Shown piece by piece: positions 22,814 to 34,578 of a DNA stretch of 64,000 nt (position 1 is its first letter; every line of letters starts with the position of its first letter). The stretch spans positions 1,736,001 to 1,800,000 of the forward strand of contig JAMXBD010000094.1 in NCBI GenBank assembly GCA_024138025.1. Direction: 5' to 3'. The stretch comes from Combretum micranthum (taxonomy: Eukaryota; Streptophyta; Magnoliopsida; Myrtales; Combretaceae). A model generated the notes under the pieces. It was not told the DNA's origin. It did no database searches and saw nothing but the letters and a program-made list of their open reading frames with translations. The translations under genes and the position numbers were made by a program.

Positions 22814-23341
22814 TGATGGTTCTTATCTTTGTGATGAAAATAAATTCTCTATCTATTTTTGTTGGAAATATGTCTTTTACTGTCCTTTATAGCGTAATTT
22901 GAAATACTTGATTACTCAAGAGGCAATTTGAATGAATGTTTGTCTGTGGGTATTTTATTGCTTGAAAATTTTTAGATGAAAAGAGGTGACCAAGTACCAA
23001 ACACTAACCCTCAAACACTTGAGAGTTGAGTGATATTAAAGTGATTTATAAGGCTCAATCCTTAAAGGAGGTCCGTTTTGAACTTACGATATTGGGCATT
23101 CATTTCGGCTTACCCATTGTTAAACCCATTGGGCTTTTTTAAAGAAGGGATTTCTAAAAGTTTAACCCTATCAAGGACTACCTTGCAATGGGGTACCCCA
23201 TAATGGGGTGTCTAGAAGGTAAGGGTCGTTAATCAATATTACATAGATTAACTAATTTATGCTTGCCACAGTTACATCGATTCAAAAGTGAAATATTGTT
23301 AAGGATAATTTAAATCTTTTGAAATAAAAAAAAAAAAAAAG
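22814..23341 (+). other. Non-coding interior of the Ogre-like element
   Basis: I see no protein motif. It ends in an A-run at about 23325-23340, directly before the target duplication of the nested solo LTR. Confidence 0.45.
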
Positions 23342-23346
23342 ATCCC

Positions 23347-26300
23347 CGTCACGACTCTAATATGGGGGCCTAACAGGATTTATCTATAGCCATCATATCA
23401 CGTGTGCACCCGTAACATGAGAGCCGTCTTGTATGTCAGAGTATACAAGACTCTATTTATTTATAAATATTTATTCTACAAATGATATAATATATTACAG
23501 TATTTCGACTATGGAATTTGATTTTCTAATTTCCACCAAGATCGCAGAGAATCGGTATCCCCCACCAAATAGTGAAATTGGGTTTTCAAACTACAACATA
23601 CAAAATTCAAAATTCATTTAGTTTACATTCTAAGTTTCCATACCCTATATCTCTATCTTCAATAAAGTTTGTTGGAGAAGCTCTCTTCTCACATTCCTAG
23701 CCCAATTCCTGCTAGTAATAATCCTGCATAAAAACTGTAGGGAGGTGAGCGAACCACGGGCTCAGTGAGTTCATTCCTCACTACTACCGGTCACGCAAGT
23801 TATCAAACATTAACTATACACTCATGCAATCTATCTACACACAATATGAATGCATATGTAATGAATGCAAGCAACACATCTATGGGGGTCCGGAACCATA
23901 GACGATGTAGATTTACCTGTCTACACTTCAGTTGTCTCCCATACTTACCCGCATGGGACACCTCGCCTTAACCGTACGAGCTGCCTGGTGGTTGCGTCCA
24001 TCCAGACTCACCCAATGCTTAACCGCCATTGGTAACAACAAATATTCCCCAACGTGTTCACGTGATTTACGCTGGTTAATATTTAAATATATATATATAA
24101 TGCCAATTTAATGGCCATTCTTACAATCCATCACCAATCTATGGTGAATCTAGCAAGTAGACCCCGACTCGGGTCACATCTACTGCCAATACGAACCATC
24201 ACCTATTAAAGGTAAATCCGGCGGATAGATCCCAATCCAGGTAATATCTATCGCCACGTGACCAGTGGATCCCAACTCAGGCAACATCTACTGTCATAAC
24301 AATACTCAGAAATGTCCCATGTTTATCTCATAAACTCTTTTAGCACAAATTCTTCCTTTTTAAAGGATATAAAAACAACCTTGAATATTCCAAGTCGGAT
24401 TTCTTTAAAAATACATTTCAAAATACTTTTGATTTCAAATTCGGGACATTTCCTACAAGGAGAGCAAGCACATGCGACGAGTATATCCAATTAGTTTAGT
24501 CGAATTATTATCTTTGTCCATTTATTCAAGTGAATATGCAGATGATAACACTCACATCAATCAGTCATTCCATACAAGCGATACAATCAACATAATAGCA
24601 AACAGTAGCAATCATAAGCAAATAGTAGATCATCAGAATTCCCTCACCTGTGGTCCTTGCTATATCGCTGTAATAATCTACTGGTAGTCCGAGAACCGAT
24701 TTATATTCCTATGGAATGAAATAACATATGTTTATTATTTTACTAATTTATTCTTCTATTAGTTCCGAAGATAAGATATTTGAAATATCATATTCACCGG
24801 ATTAGTTTTGGTATAACTTATACTATTTTTACACTAATTCTAAATTAGACATATTTTAGAAATTACGTACTCCTTTCTTTTTGTGATCTTACTTATTATA
24901 TTCTAAACTGAGTTAATTAGAAATTAATCGCCTAATTCAATTACTAAATCTATTTTAATTAGTTACCAAAAATCATATATTTTGTTTATATAATATACTA
25001 ATCTTAGTATTAGTGATACTCATAAAAGTAGCAGTAATACTAGTATCAAAGATAATGGTGATTATATTAGCTTTAATATTACTACTAATAGTAAAAACAA
25101 TTTTAATTACAAAAACAATTTAATAGTTTTAGTAACAACATCAATAATACTAATAACAATAATGATAACAATAATAATAATAACAATTATAATAATAGTA
25201 ATAATAATAAATTTCCGAAAATAGATTATATTCTATCACGTTAAGAATTATACTAATTGGCTTGTATTTTAATTAATGTTATTACTAAAGTAATTTTAAT
25301 CTTATATCCATGTTCATTATTATTTCAATAATATTTTTGAAATTCTAAAAGTTATTTTAATAATATTAAGGATATAATAATTAGAAATCTATTATGCGGA
25401 AATTACTTTAACAAAGTAATTTATATTTCTAAAGAAAATTCTTTTTAGATTAATAATAATAGATTAAATATTTGATTATCCTATATTTAATAAAGTCAGA
25501 AAAATAATTTTATTTTTAAATTTAAATAAATAATAAATTTCGGGTTAACATTATTGTATTATAGTATTACTATTAATGCAGGAAAAGAATAAACATTCGA
25601 AAATTATTTAAATTATATTTATTATATATTATATAAATTTAGTTTCGTTTTTCTCTTCTGGCCGAGGGGTGCACGGGGTCGAGTACGCCTGTACACCGTG
25701 GCTGGCCGAGGGTTGCACGGTAGAGTACGCCCGTACACCGAGCCTGGGCTCATCGGGAAGCACTGTTCATCGTCTTCAACCTTGGTTTTGATCCGATTTT
25801 TCATTGTTTTACACTCATAAATTTATTCTAATTCATTCCTAAGCATTTATACATGATGTTTATATACATATATCAACTAAAAACATTAAAACTTGCGGAA
25901 TGAGAATCACTTATCTCAAGCTCGTTTTTGAACGTTTTTCCCAGATTTTGTTCGAATTTTTGAACTCGATGATTATGGGCGTTTAACAATCTGTTCCTAA
26001 GTTAGTTCTACTCCTAATGATATGTAGATGGGTTCTGGAAAATTTGAGAATGTTTAGAGTTTGTTTGTTTGTTCAACGAAGTTTGTTTGCATACATATAT
26101 ATATATATATATATATAAACGAATACAAAGCTTCAGCCGTGTTTCTTCGTGAAGTCGGATACACTTTGCTCTTGTTTGTTGCTTACTTCATTCCCTGTTT
26201 GATTATCATAAATACAAGAGTGATCTGTTATGATTCTATTGGCTTTTGAAAAGATTTGGATTGACTTTGGGTAAAATTATTGAAGAAACTTCGGTTCACA

Positions 26301-27511
26301 ATCCTCAAGAGAATCACAGCCCTTCAACTTCAAATGAAACCGTCACCAGCAAGTTGCACTTGTACATATATATATATATAATATATATTAGCTAGTTGAT
26401 GCTTAGGATATATATAAATAAATAAACAAAAATAAGATCATGAATTTATAACCGTATAAGGAGGGAATAAAACATAAATTTGTGAAAAAAATCAATTTTG
26501 CGGGTTTAAGTGATACGTATATTAAATACTGATTTAGTAATATTTTTAGATGAGAAGTTCCATAATCACGTTATTAAATATTCTAAACACTATAGTATAC
26601 AAAGAATTTCTATTAAAGATTTGTATATATGCGTTTGAATTTTCGCTTTTTGTTTTGGATTTGTCCGCGTCCAGGGAGAGATCAAATTGAAAACAATTCC
26701 AAACCGTAACAAAACATAACAAACGGAAAAAAAATGCAAATCAGTTAGGATATATGAAAATATATAAATAAAAAGAAGATGATAAATTTATAATCAATAA
26801 ATATGTAAGGAGTGGGGGAAAATATAAATTGGTGAAAAAATTTAATTTTGTGGATCTAAACAACACGTATGATGAGTACTGATTTGATAATATTTTTGGA
26901 TAAAAATTTACATATTAACGATATTAAATATTCTGAATACGATCGTATATATAGAATCTTTAGTTTAATACTTTTACTTTTATGTTTTTAACTTGCTATC
27001 CTAAATTATATTTTATTTGTTTAAAAGTTTCGTTTCGTGGTAGTTTGATAAATTAATAATTATATTGCTCTTAATTTGACTTTATTATAAATCTTGAAGT
27101 TTTGAAATTATCTATGAAATCATTTCTATATATAAATTCATTCTAGACTTTTTATTAGATTAGAAATTTAATTTTAATTTTATATTTGTTACTCAGTTCT
27201 TTTTACTAATTATAAATTACTGGATTATATCAGACTTTTAGTTTTTATAGACTCAGAATTATTTAACTTGAATGTTTTAATATATATATATATATATTTA
27301 TATTACATTAAAATTTAAGTTCGTAAATATTAAATAGTTTTCTTTATTCTTTATTATGAACTTTTACAGTCTCAGTGATAAAGATTCTTTATAATAATTT
27401 ATTTAAATCGCGAAAAAAAATTTAGAGTGATTTTTGCTACTCGTTTTAAAAATTTATATTATATTTTTAGTATTTATTAAAACTAGATTATGAGAAATTA
27501 GGGGGATTACA
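23347..27511 (+). mobile_element. Long solo LTR of a Gypsy element, nested in the Ogre-like element
   Basis: It starts CGTCACGACTCTAATATGGG (TG changed to CG) and ends 'gggggattaca'. ATCCC flanks it on both sides (23342-23346 and 27512-27516). The TGTCACG...TTACA end type matches the solo LTR at 44192-47449 and resembles chromovirus (Tekay/Del-like) LTRs, which can be several kb long. Inside are three imperfect units of 'gatcccaactcaggcaacatctact' type at about 24155-24295, an (AAT)n-rich stretch near 25140-25210, a (TA)n tract at about 26095-26117 and an internal duplication. At 4165 bp it is unusually long, so a further nested insertion is possible. No protein-coding gene seen. Confidence 0.6.
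26404..26967. repeat. Diverged internal duplication within the solo LTR
   Basis: About 26404-26625 and 26746-26967 share the order 'ttaggatatat', 'aaataa', 'gatga.aaatttata', 'tgtgaaaaaa.t.aattttg', 'tgatttagtaatatttttaga' and 'attaaatattct'. The spacing is about 342 bp. Confidence 0.65.
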
Positions 27512-27516
27512 ATCCC

Positions 27517-27958
27517 CAACCTCATACTCAATCAAACACTTTGAAACCAACAAAGATTAAACAAAAAAAATAAAAAATGTTGAAAAATGAAGGGAAAAAA
27601 AAGAGAGAAAAGGTGGGAGAAGAAAAGGGAAGAATAAAGAAAAGCTAAATCAAAGTGTTTGAACCAAAATGGGCATACTTCAATACCCAAACATATTTAC
27701 GACTTAAAACCCATCTTGATCATACCCAAGAATTACAACACTACCTACGACCATATTATAGTGGCTTTTTTGATCATTAAAAATAAATTATCCCTAATAA
27801 AAGTTACTTTTGAAACTGGGGCAAGCCCACTTTATTTATCTTGAAAAAGTTCTTGACTTATAAAACCCAAAGAGATATGAATATAGAATTTGCTAAATAA
27901 CCTACACATGATATTCCTTTTATTACAAGCCAACAACCAAAAGCCTAAGTTACAACTT
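27517..27958 (+). other. Ogre-like interior between solo LTR and tandem array
   Basis: Purine-rich and otherwise non-coding. A short frame at 27659-27844 (VTFETGASPLYL) has no motif I can assign. No RT or integrase trace. Confidence 0.4.
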
Positions 27959-29415
27959 GTCTGCTCGGAAGAGTACTGTCCTAGTTTTTAAATCACCTAC
28001 TCGTAGGAGCATCATCCAGTCAAGTTTTTTTTTTTAGATCACTTGCTTGAATGAGCATCGTCCAGTCAAAGTTTTAGAATCACCTACTCGAACGAGCATT
28101 GTCTTAGTTTTTGGATCACCTGCTCATAGGAGCCTCATCTAGTCAAGTATTAGAATCATCTGCTCAAAGGAGCGCTATCCTAATTTTTGGATCACCTGCT
28201 CATAGGAGCGTTGTCTAATCAAGTATTAGGATTGCTTGCTTAAAGGAGAGCAATCCTACTTTTTGGATCACCTTATTGTAGGAGCGTTGTCCAGTTAAAT
28301 ATTAAGATAGCCTGTTCGAAGGAGCGTTATCCTAATTTTTGGATTACCAGCTCATAAGAACATTATCCAGCTAAGTAAAGGATCACCTGCTCAAAAGAGT
28401 GTTGCCTTAGTTTTTGGATCATATGCTCAAAGGAGCGTCGTCTAGTCAAGTTTTTAAGATCACCTGATCGAAGGAGCGTTATCTCAATTTTTGGATCACC
28501 TGCTTTAATGAGCATCATCTAGTCAAGTTTTTATGATTGCTTGCTCAAAGGAGCGCCGTTCTATTTTTTGGATCACCTACTCGTAGATACGTTATTTAGT
28601 CAAGTTTTTTTAGATTACCTGCTCAAAGAAGCATCGTCTAATTGAAGTTTCAAGATTGCCTGCTCGAAGAAGCACTGTCCTAGTTTTTAGATCACCTGCT
28701 CGTAGAAGCATCGTCTAGTTAAGTATTAGGATTGCCTGCTTCAAGAAGCGTTGTCCTAGTTTGTAGATTACCTACTCATAGGAGCATTGTCTAGTCAAGC
28801 ATTAGGATTATCTATTCGAAGGAGCACTATCCTAGTTTTTGGATCACCTGCTCGAAGGAGCGTCATCCAGCTAAGTATTAGGATTGCCTGTTCAAAGGAG
28901 CGTTGTCCTAGTTTTTGGATCACCTGCTCATAGGAGCGCTGTCCAACTATGTATTAGGATCACCTACTCAAAGAAGCGTTATCTTAGTCTTTGGATCACA
29001 TGCTCGAAGGAGCGTCGTCCAATCAAGTTTTTTGGATTGCTTGATCAAAGAAGCGTTGTATTTGTTTTTGTATCACCTGCTCGAACAAGCGTCGTCCAGT
29101 CAAGTTTTTAGTATTGCCTGCTCAAAGGAGCGTTGTCCTAGTTTCCGGATCACCTGCTCGAACGAGCATCATCCAGTCAAGTTTTTAGGATCTCCTACTA
29201 GAAGGAGTGCTTTCCTAGTTTTTGGATCACCTGCTTATAGGTGCATCATCCAATCAAGTATGAGGATCGCCTGCTCAAATGAGCGTTGCGTTAGTTTTTT
29301 AATTTCTTGTTCAAAAGAATGTCATCTAAATCTGTCCCTTAGGATTGCTTGCTCAAAGGAGTGTTGTCCTATATTTTAAGATTGCTTGCTTAAAACAAGC
29401 GATATCCAATCAAAT
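27959..29415 (+). repeat. Tandem array: about 38 monomers as 76-bp dimers, before the 3' LTR
   Basis: Alternating units of about 40 bp (GGATCACCTGCTC..AGGAG then CGTTGTCCAGTCAAGTATTA) and about 36 bp (GGATTGCCTGCTCAAAGGAG then CGTTGTCCTAGTTTTT). The dimer period of 76 bp is confirmed at 28841 to 28917. Every monomer carries GCTC-(4 nt)-GAGC, a small inverted repeat that could fold as a hairpin in RNA or DNA. Long open frames here (for example 28915-29379) only reflect the repeat and are not genes. In Ogre/Tat elements the region before the 3' LTR is known to generate tandem repeats, and some have expanded into satellites. Confidence 0.93.
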
Positions 29416-29594
29416 ACTCCAATCCAAGGCTTGCTAAGCTCAAAGGATTGCTTCTCAAGATGCACAATCATAATCCCTAGTGGACCTAACGCAAGGGCAC
29501 TACTTCTACCCACGGGTTCACCATAAATTTTCAAAAGGCAAAACTGAGATCTCTCTTTCTATCTTTATGGTGAAGTTTTTATCAAACATTGACA

Positions 29595-29608
29595 CAAAGA
29601 GGGACAGA
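29595..29608 (+). other. Polypurine tract of the Ogre-like element
   Basis: 'acaaagagggacaga' abuts the 3' LTR start TGTAAACACC. Confidence 0.7.
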
Positions 29609-31792
29609 TGTAAACACCAAATTTTTGCCTATTTAAGACTTGAATTTATAGTAAAAGTTAACATTATATTAAGCCCACAAATTATAATAAAAAATAATAA
29701 CAAATTAAAAAGAATAAAAAATAAATAAATAGATAAAAACCAAATAAAAGTAATATGGGTTTGATATAGTATTATTTTTAATTATAAATTTTCCTGTACC
29801 CAATTAAATAGCTCACAATGAATTGGTTCATTTAATTGGGCCCATTTTAGAAAACTTAAGTATAAGTTCTATGCGAATTATGACAGAGGCATAGGCCAAC
29901 GGCCTGATAATAAAACACACACAAACGCATGGAGAAAACTAAGGTTTAATTCCACATGAGGATAAACAAAAATTATTTTTTTCAATTTAGCGCATGAATT
30001 AGCGCCTGTGCATGGTTGTGCGTATGACGCGTGTATGGAACACATGTACTGTCTTCCCTAGTGTATTACTCAATTTCTCCCACGCAATGCAGCTATTTTG
30101 CGCTCATTTTTTACCCATTTTTACTCCGACTTTCACCAAATTGAGGGAAGGGAATTGAAGAAGACATAGGATACTATGGATTTGGATAAAAAAAGTAGTC
30201 TTAAAACTTGAGATTTGGTGTTCAATTTTTTATCCAAAGTTTGTGAAAAATCTATCTTCACATGCGAAACAAAATTTTGAATTTCGAATTTGATATACCA
30301 TTTAGCTTCCAGAAGCACCTGTTTGAATCAATTTGAATACGTTTTTCTCTTTCCCAAGGCTAATTAAGCTCAAAAATTGCAAAAAGTATTTAATCAAGCT
30401 TCGAAAAGCTCGATTTTGCACACGCCTTATCTTTAGAGGTATTGGCCAAATTCTACTTAACTTGATCCCTAAATAGCATAAATAGGGGTCGAGTTCTTCA
30501 TTCATGGCATCAGAAAAACAATAAATATACCAAAATCCACTCTCAAAAGCTCGAATTTGAAATTGTGTAGAAGTTAGGAGTCCAAGTTAAAAACTTCGAT
30601 TTTGGGTTTTTCTAAGTGGTATCGATCGTTTTAGGTGCTCTAGAAAGTTTTAGGTAAGTTTAAGCTTCAATTTGACAGCTTCAAATCCACCTGTGAAGGT
30701 CAACACCATCTTCGATGAACACCACCATAAACCACCACCTACTGGAGATCAAACCACCAGCCTCCAGCTACATTCGAGGCCAACCGCTGCCATTGGACTA
30801 GACCACTCGTCATCCTCCATTTGATCACTCAAACATAGTTGCAACCAACCAGAACCGCCAAATGGTGGTTTTCGATTCTGATGACTGTCTGCTCCTATTT
30901 CACCTAAAGATCTGAGATCCGAACTGAGTTTAATCCAAAATCCAACCCAATATCCGACCCGATCCACTCTAGATCTGACCCATGCACTAGGTAAGTTTAT
31001 TTCTTTTTTTTTTCTTCTTTTATTTTTATTTAAATATAATAATAAAAAACCACAAAATAGATAAAAAAAATGAGAATATAATATCAGTTTCCTATAATTT
31101 TCTTTAAGTATTAAGATCTCAAAAAAATATAATAATAATAATATGTAATAAATTGTATAAGAAAAAAAAAACAACTTGATAGCTTGTAGAGTCATAAATA
31201 AAAATTTTATTTTCATAAAAAATTGAAATTTTAAGAAATTTAAAATGAAAAAGTTCAATAAATTTAAAATAATCAACATATTAAAAAATTTTATAAAAGA
31301 ACTACGTGATATCTGATCTTGATTAGTGGGTACATAAGCACCTCCGGGGTGATATAAAAAAAAATTCTTTCCCCTTGTCTTTGTAAATATTGTAAATATG
31401 TGTTTTGATTTGAAAATTTTGATAAACTATAAATAGATTTCTTAGCAACATGGATAAACTTTTTGAGCATTAAAAGGATAAAATTTTAATTTATAAATTT
31501 CAAGTGGTAACCGTATGGTTTTAATAGGTTAGCCTCTAAATCAAAAAATTTATGGTTCTTTAAATTTGGTTTTAAATTTTCATAGACTATAGTAGCTAAG
31601 TTAAGACCAACTAACCTATTGGTCTTAACTTATAAATTTTTCTCGATTCTGATCGAGTGGTGACTTTTAAAGTCTTACAAAAATTAAATTTATTTTAATT
31701 CTTAGTTGAGGGTCTGTATTAAATGGATTCGGGTTTGATATAGATCAGATTAAGAGAAATTAGACTAAATTTGAAAAATTCCAGACTCGGCA
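29609..31792 (+). repeat. Ogre-like element, 3' LTR (2184 bp)
   Basis: It runs from TGTAAACACCAAATTTTTGC to 'ccagactcggca', followed by CATGT. It is collinear with 16301-18407. The minus-strand frame at 30749-31279 is a shadow inside the LTR and is not kept in the other copy. Confidence 0.9.
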
Positions 31793-31797
31793 CATGT

Positions 31798-32276
31798 CAA
31801 AATAATGCAAGATTTGTTTATTGAACTTTTACCGATGTATTTTTTTTTAAACCAAAAATTGCTTAATATGCATGCACACAAATCTTATTTTTTACGTAAA
31901 ATATCAAAAGTTGCTCCAATCATTTTTACAAAGTATTGCCCTTTGCCTTTAGAATTTTGGTAAGTATACCGAATATAAACCTTTCAATCATATCATAAAC
32001 CCAATTATTTTTATTATATCAAATAGAATGCATTATGTATACATTGAGTTTTGTAATCAATGGCAACCATCTAATAAAAACTTGTGAAGCCCTCCAAAAT
32101 ATTGTAAGCAAATAATAACACCAACCTAATTGCTAGTTTTTGAAGATATTAATCAATAAACAAAGTGATATACTACCTTAGATAATATAGCAGCTGCTCT
32201 AAACGAAACAAAACGCCTCTTATTACAAACTGCATAAGAAAAAATGAGCATATAAATCACACCATACTAACTTAGG
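31798..32276. other. Intergenic spacer between two retrotransposons
   Basis: AT-rich; nothing recognisable. Confidence 0.4.
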
Positions 32277-32406
32277 ATATATGTAATATAAAGATAAATG
32301 ATTTATAATAATGAAGAGTAAAAGTGTCATTTGATTAAAGTAAGAGAGTTTTATGGTCCACCCTAATGTATAATTAAATACTTTGTCGTTTGGCAAATAC
32401 GTAATT

Positions 32407-32547
32407 AAAGATGAAGAGACGTTATTAAAGATGAAGGGATGTTGTTAAAGATGAACAGATGATAGTAAAGATGAAGAGACGTTGTTAAAAATGAAGAGGC
32501 AGTATTAAAGATGAAGACATGTTGTTAAAGATAAAGAGTTACTTCTT
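32407..32547 (+). repeat. 20-bp tandem repeat in the 5' LTR, about 7 units
   Basis: The unit is 'aaagatgaagagacgttgtt' with point changes, repeated in register from about 32407 to the degenerate 'aaagataaagagttactt'. It lies immediately upstream of the TATA box. Confidence 0.85.
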
Positions 32548-32552
32548 ATCTC

Positions 32553-32561
32553 CTATATAAC
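32553..32561 (+). promoter_or_regulatory. TATA box of the LARD-like 5' LTR
   Basis: 'ctatataac' lies just after the 20-bp repeats. The same word occurs in the same place in the 3' LTR (38568-38576), which marks it as the likely LTR promoter. Confidence 0.6.
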
Positions 32562-33998
32562 CTCGCTTCCTCCTTCACCAAAACCATTTCTAAATAGATA
32601 ATTCTTTCAAAATCCTCTCTAATAGTGATATTTGCATCAAGGAAGATCAAGAAGCAAGATCAAGGTGAGTTAGTCATCATCAAGTCTTTAACAATCTAAG
32701 GAGTGATCTATTCTTAAGGTTCTCTTTTGATTTTGAAGGGAGTTTTGGAGAAAAATCCTAAGTCTATTAGAGATTAGTGTTCTATAATCAAGGATGAACA
32801 AGTATCAAGAGATAGTGAGTTAAATTTTTTCTTTTCCTTTGGTGATCTACAAAGTAAGGTCTTTTCTATGTTGGTTGATTTTTTTTATTGAAGGAATTTA
32901 TAGTTTTAGAGAAACCCTATTCTTTAGTGATTTTGTGATTTTATAAATCAAAGGAGAAAGATATGTATGAATTTAGAGTTTGCAATCTTTTCTAGTTTAG
33001 GGTTTATATGATGATGAATTTATGATCATTATGCGAGAAGATGTTTTAATTGAATATTTGATGATTTAGGTGATGTTGGTGAAGTTAGGTTCCTATTCCT
33101 AAAGTGATTTCAAGTACGACCTTACCTTGTTTACTGCTTGTGTTTGTAGGATTAGAAATTGTAAACTAATTAATTGTTATCTGGCTTTAAATTTGATTTG
33201 TTGCTTGTCTATGGCTAGGTCTAGTACATTGGGAAGATCATAGCTACTAGAGCAGCACTTAATGATCTATGTGGGTCATCGTCCGAGTGGAGTCGCGCAT
33301 AAAAATGATTCTAGTAGTTTAGAAGTGGTACGAAAACGGTGCTTATGGTGTGTGAGTTCCCAACACCAATATATGTGTATATTACCTATTTTCCATGGTG
33401 GTTGATTTTATGGAGTCATGAGTTACTCCAAGTTTAGGGCTAATGGCTAATAGTTTTAAACTGTGTTGTTTGTCGGCTAATCAAATATAATAACCTATTG
33501 ATTATTGCATATAATATTAGATTGTATGTGACATCTGTATTATATTTGTTCATGCGCATGTGTTTGTAGTATGGCGTACTGAGCTTTTTGTACTCATTGC
33601 TTTCTATTTTTCAAGAAAAGGTGATGATCATGTAGTGTTTGATCTAGTTAGATATGATATCTATGTGGACTATGGGGAAGACAATAGTGGACATTACTTT
33701 CCTGCTAACATTTAGATGTTCAGGTTTAGAGATAGACAAAATTTAAGATCTTATAAAGTTTTATATGTTTTTATAAATCTAAAGTTTTCTGTGATTTTTC
33801 TTGAGATGTTTTATTTTAAATTGAGTTGGGTTTGGTTTATGGCAACTAGGTTGTTATAAAGTTTTTGTTATTACATGATATTTAAAAGTATCCATATATA
33901 TGAGATGTTTATGATATTATATCTAATTTGTGGATTAGTAGAATAATAGCCTTAGCGTGTCCATATCAAGTGAGGACATGTAATGCTTTTACAATTGG

Positions 33999-34543
33999 TA
34001 GGGATGCAAGCGCCCGAGGGAAGGGGAGGGGGAAGGTGGGGGGAGGGGGGATAGGGGGCGTTACAAGGTACCCGACCCGTTAAAAACCTATAGGGTTTTG
34101 AAGCGAGTTTTGGGATATAAAAAAAAAAAAAAAAACCCATAAGTTAATGGGCTAGGTTTCAATTTATATGTAACCCATTAGGAAAACTTGTCCGACATAA
34201 ATTTTAAATATAAAAATATTAAGTTATCAAGGCAAGAATCTCTTTTATATGATATTATTGTCTAAAATTCATTTTTTTTATATAAGTATTTGCATCATTG
34301 ATAATTTAAAACAAAATTCATTCTTTTTTTTTTAAGAAAAAATTTTGAAAATCTTGGAATCGAATAGGTCGAGTTAGGTTATGGGTTCCTTAAAACCCGA
34401 TCATTAGGTTTTGGGAATGATAAAAAAAAACCCGATAAGGTTTTTCTCGAGTTCTGTGACACCCCATTAAAAGTCGGGTCGGGGTCGGGTTCAGGTTCAG
34501 GTTTCAAAAGACCCATCCCGAACCTGCCCTGATTGCATCCCTA
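33999..34543. mobile_element. hAT-type non-autonomous element nested in the LARD-like 5' LTR
   Basis: The ends are TAGGGATGCAAGCG and, inverted, TAGGGATGCAATCA. The flanking 8-mers ACAATTGG (33991-33998) and AGAATTAG (34544-34551) match at 6 of 8 positions. The insertion is absent from the 3' LTR, where 'taatgc.ttta' runs straight into 'attagggc'. The interior has repeated 'cgggtcggg', 'ttaaaacccga' and 'ttttgggat' words and no gene. The G-rich patch at about 34015-34060 ('gggaggggggatagggggcg') is part of it. Confidence 0.78.
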
Positions 34544-34566
34544 AGAATTAGGCCTCACAACTTAAG

Positions 34567-34578
34567 TAGTATCAAAGC
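34567..34578 (+). other. Primer binding site of the LARD-like element
   Basis: 'tagtatcaaagc', seven bases after the 5' LTR, matches TGGTATCAGAGC (initiator tRNA-Met) with two changes. Confidence 0.6.

Larger units (their letters stand above)
16301..31792 (+). mobile_element. Ogre/Tat-like Gypsy retrotransposon, pol-less, 15.5 kb
   Basis: The two long LTRs (16301-18407 and 29609-31792) are flanked by a perfect CATGT duplication (16296-16300 and 31793-31797). The primer site TGGCGACTCCACTATGGA just after the 5' LTR is the tRNA-Arg-type site used by Ogre/Tat elements. The interior keeps a decayed gag with Ogre-like motifs (20.9-22.8 kb), then a tandem array (about 27959-29415) before a purine tract. 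I find no protease, RT, RNase H or integrase. Without the two nested solo LTRs (19444-20014 and 23347-27511) it would be about 10.7 kb. The absence of pol suggests a non-autonomous derivative or a large deletion. LTR copies differ by many substitutions and indels, so it is old. Confidence 0.85.
32282..34559 (+). repeat. LARD-like element, 5' LTR (with nested hAT-type insertion)
   Basis: It starts TGTAATATAAAG and ends 'ggcctcaca'. Without the 545-bp insertion and its duplicated target it is about 1725 bp, close to the 1715 bp of the 3' LTR. A segment near the end (about 33650-33715) reads HVVFDL-RYD-Y-DYG in both LTRs. It is too short and unsupported to call coding. Confidence 0.88.

Noticed and set aside
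28915..29379. 154-codon open frame with repeated Cys-Ser-Lys-Glu peptides
   Set aside because: It is a translation of the 36/40-bp tandem array. Other frames are open too, the peptide repeats every 12-13 residues with the DNA period, and there is no start context or domain.
30749..31279. 176-codon minus-strand frame
   Set aside because: It lies wholly inside the 3' LTR of the Ogre-like element, and the frame is not kept in the 5' LTR.
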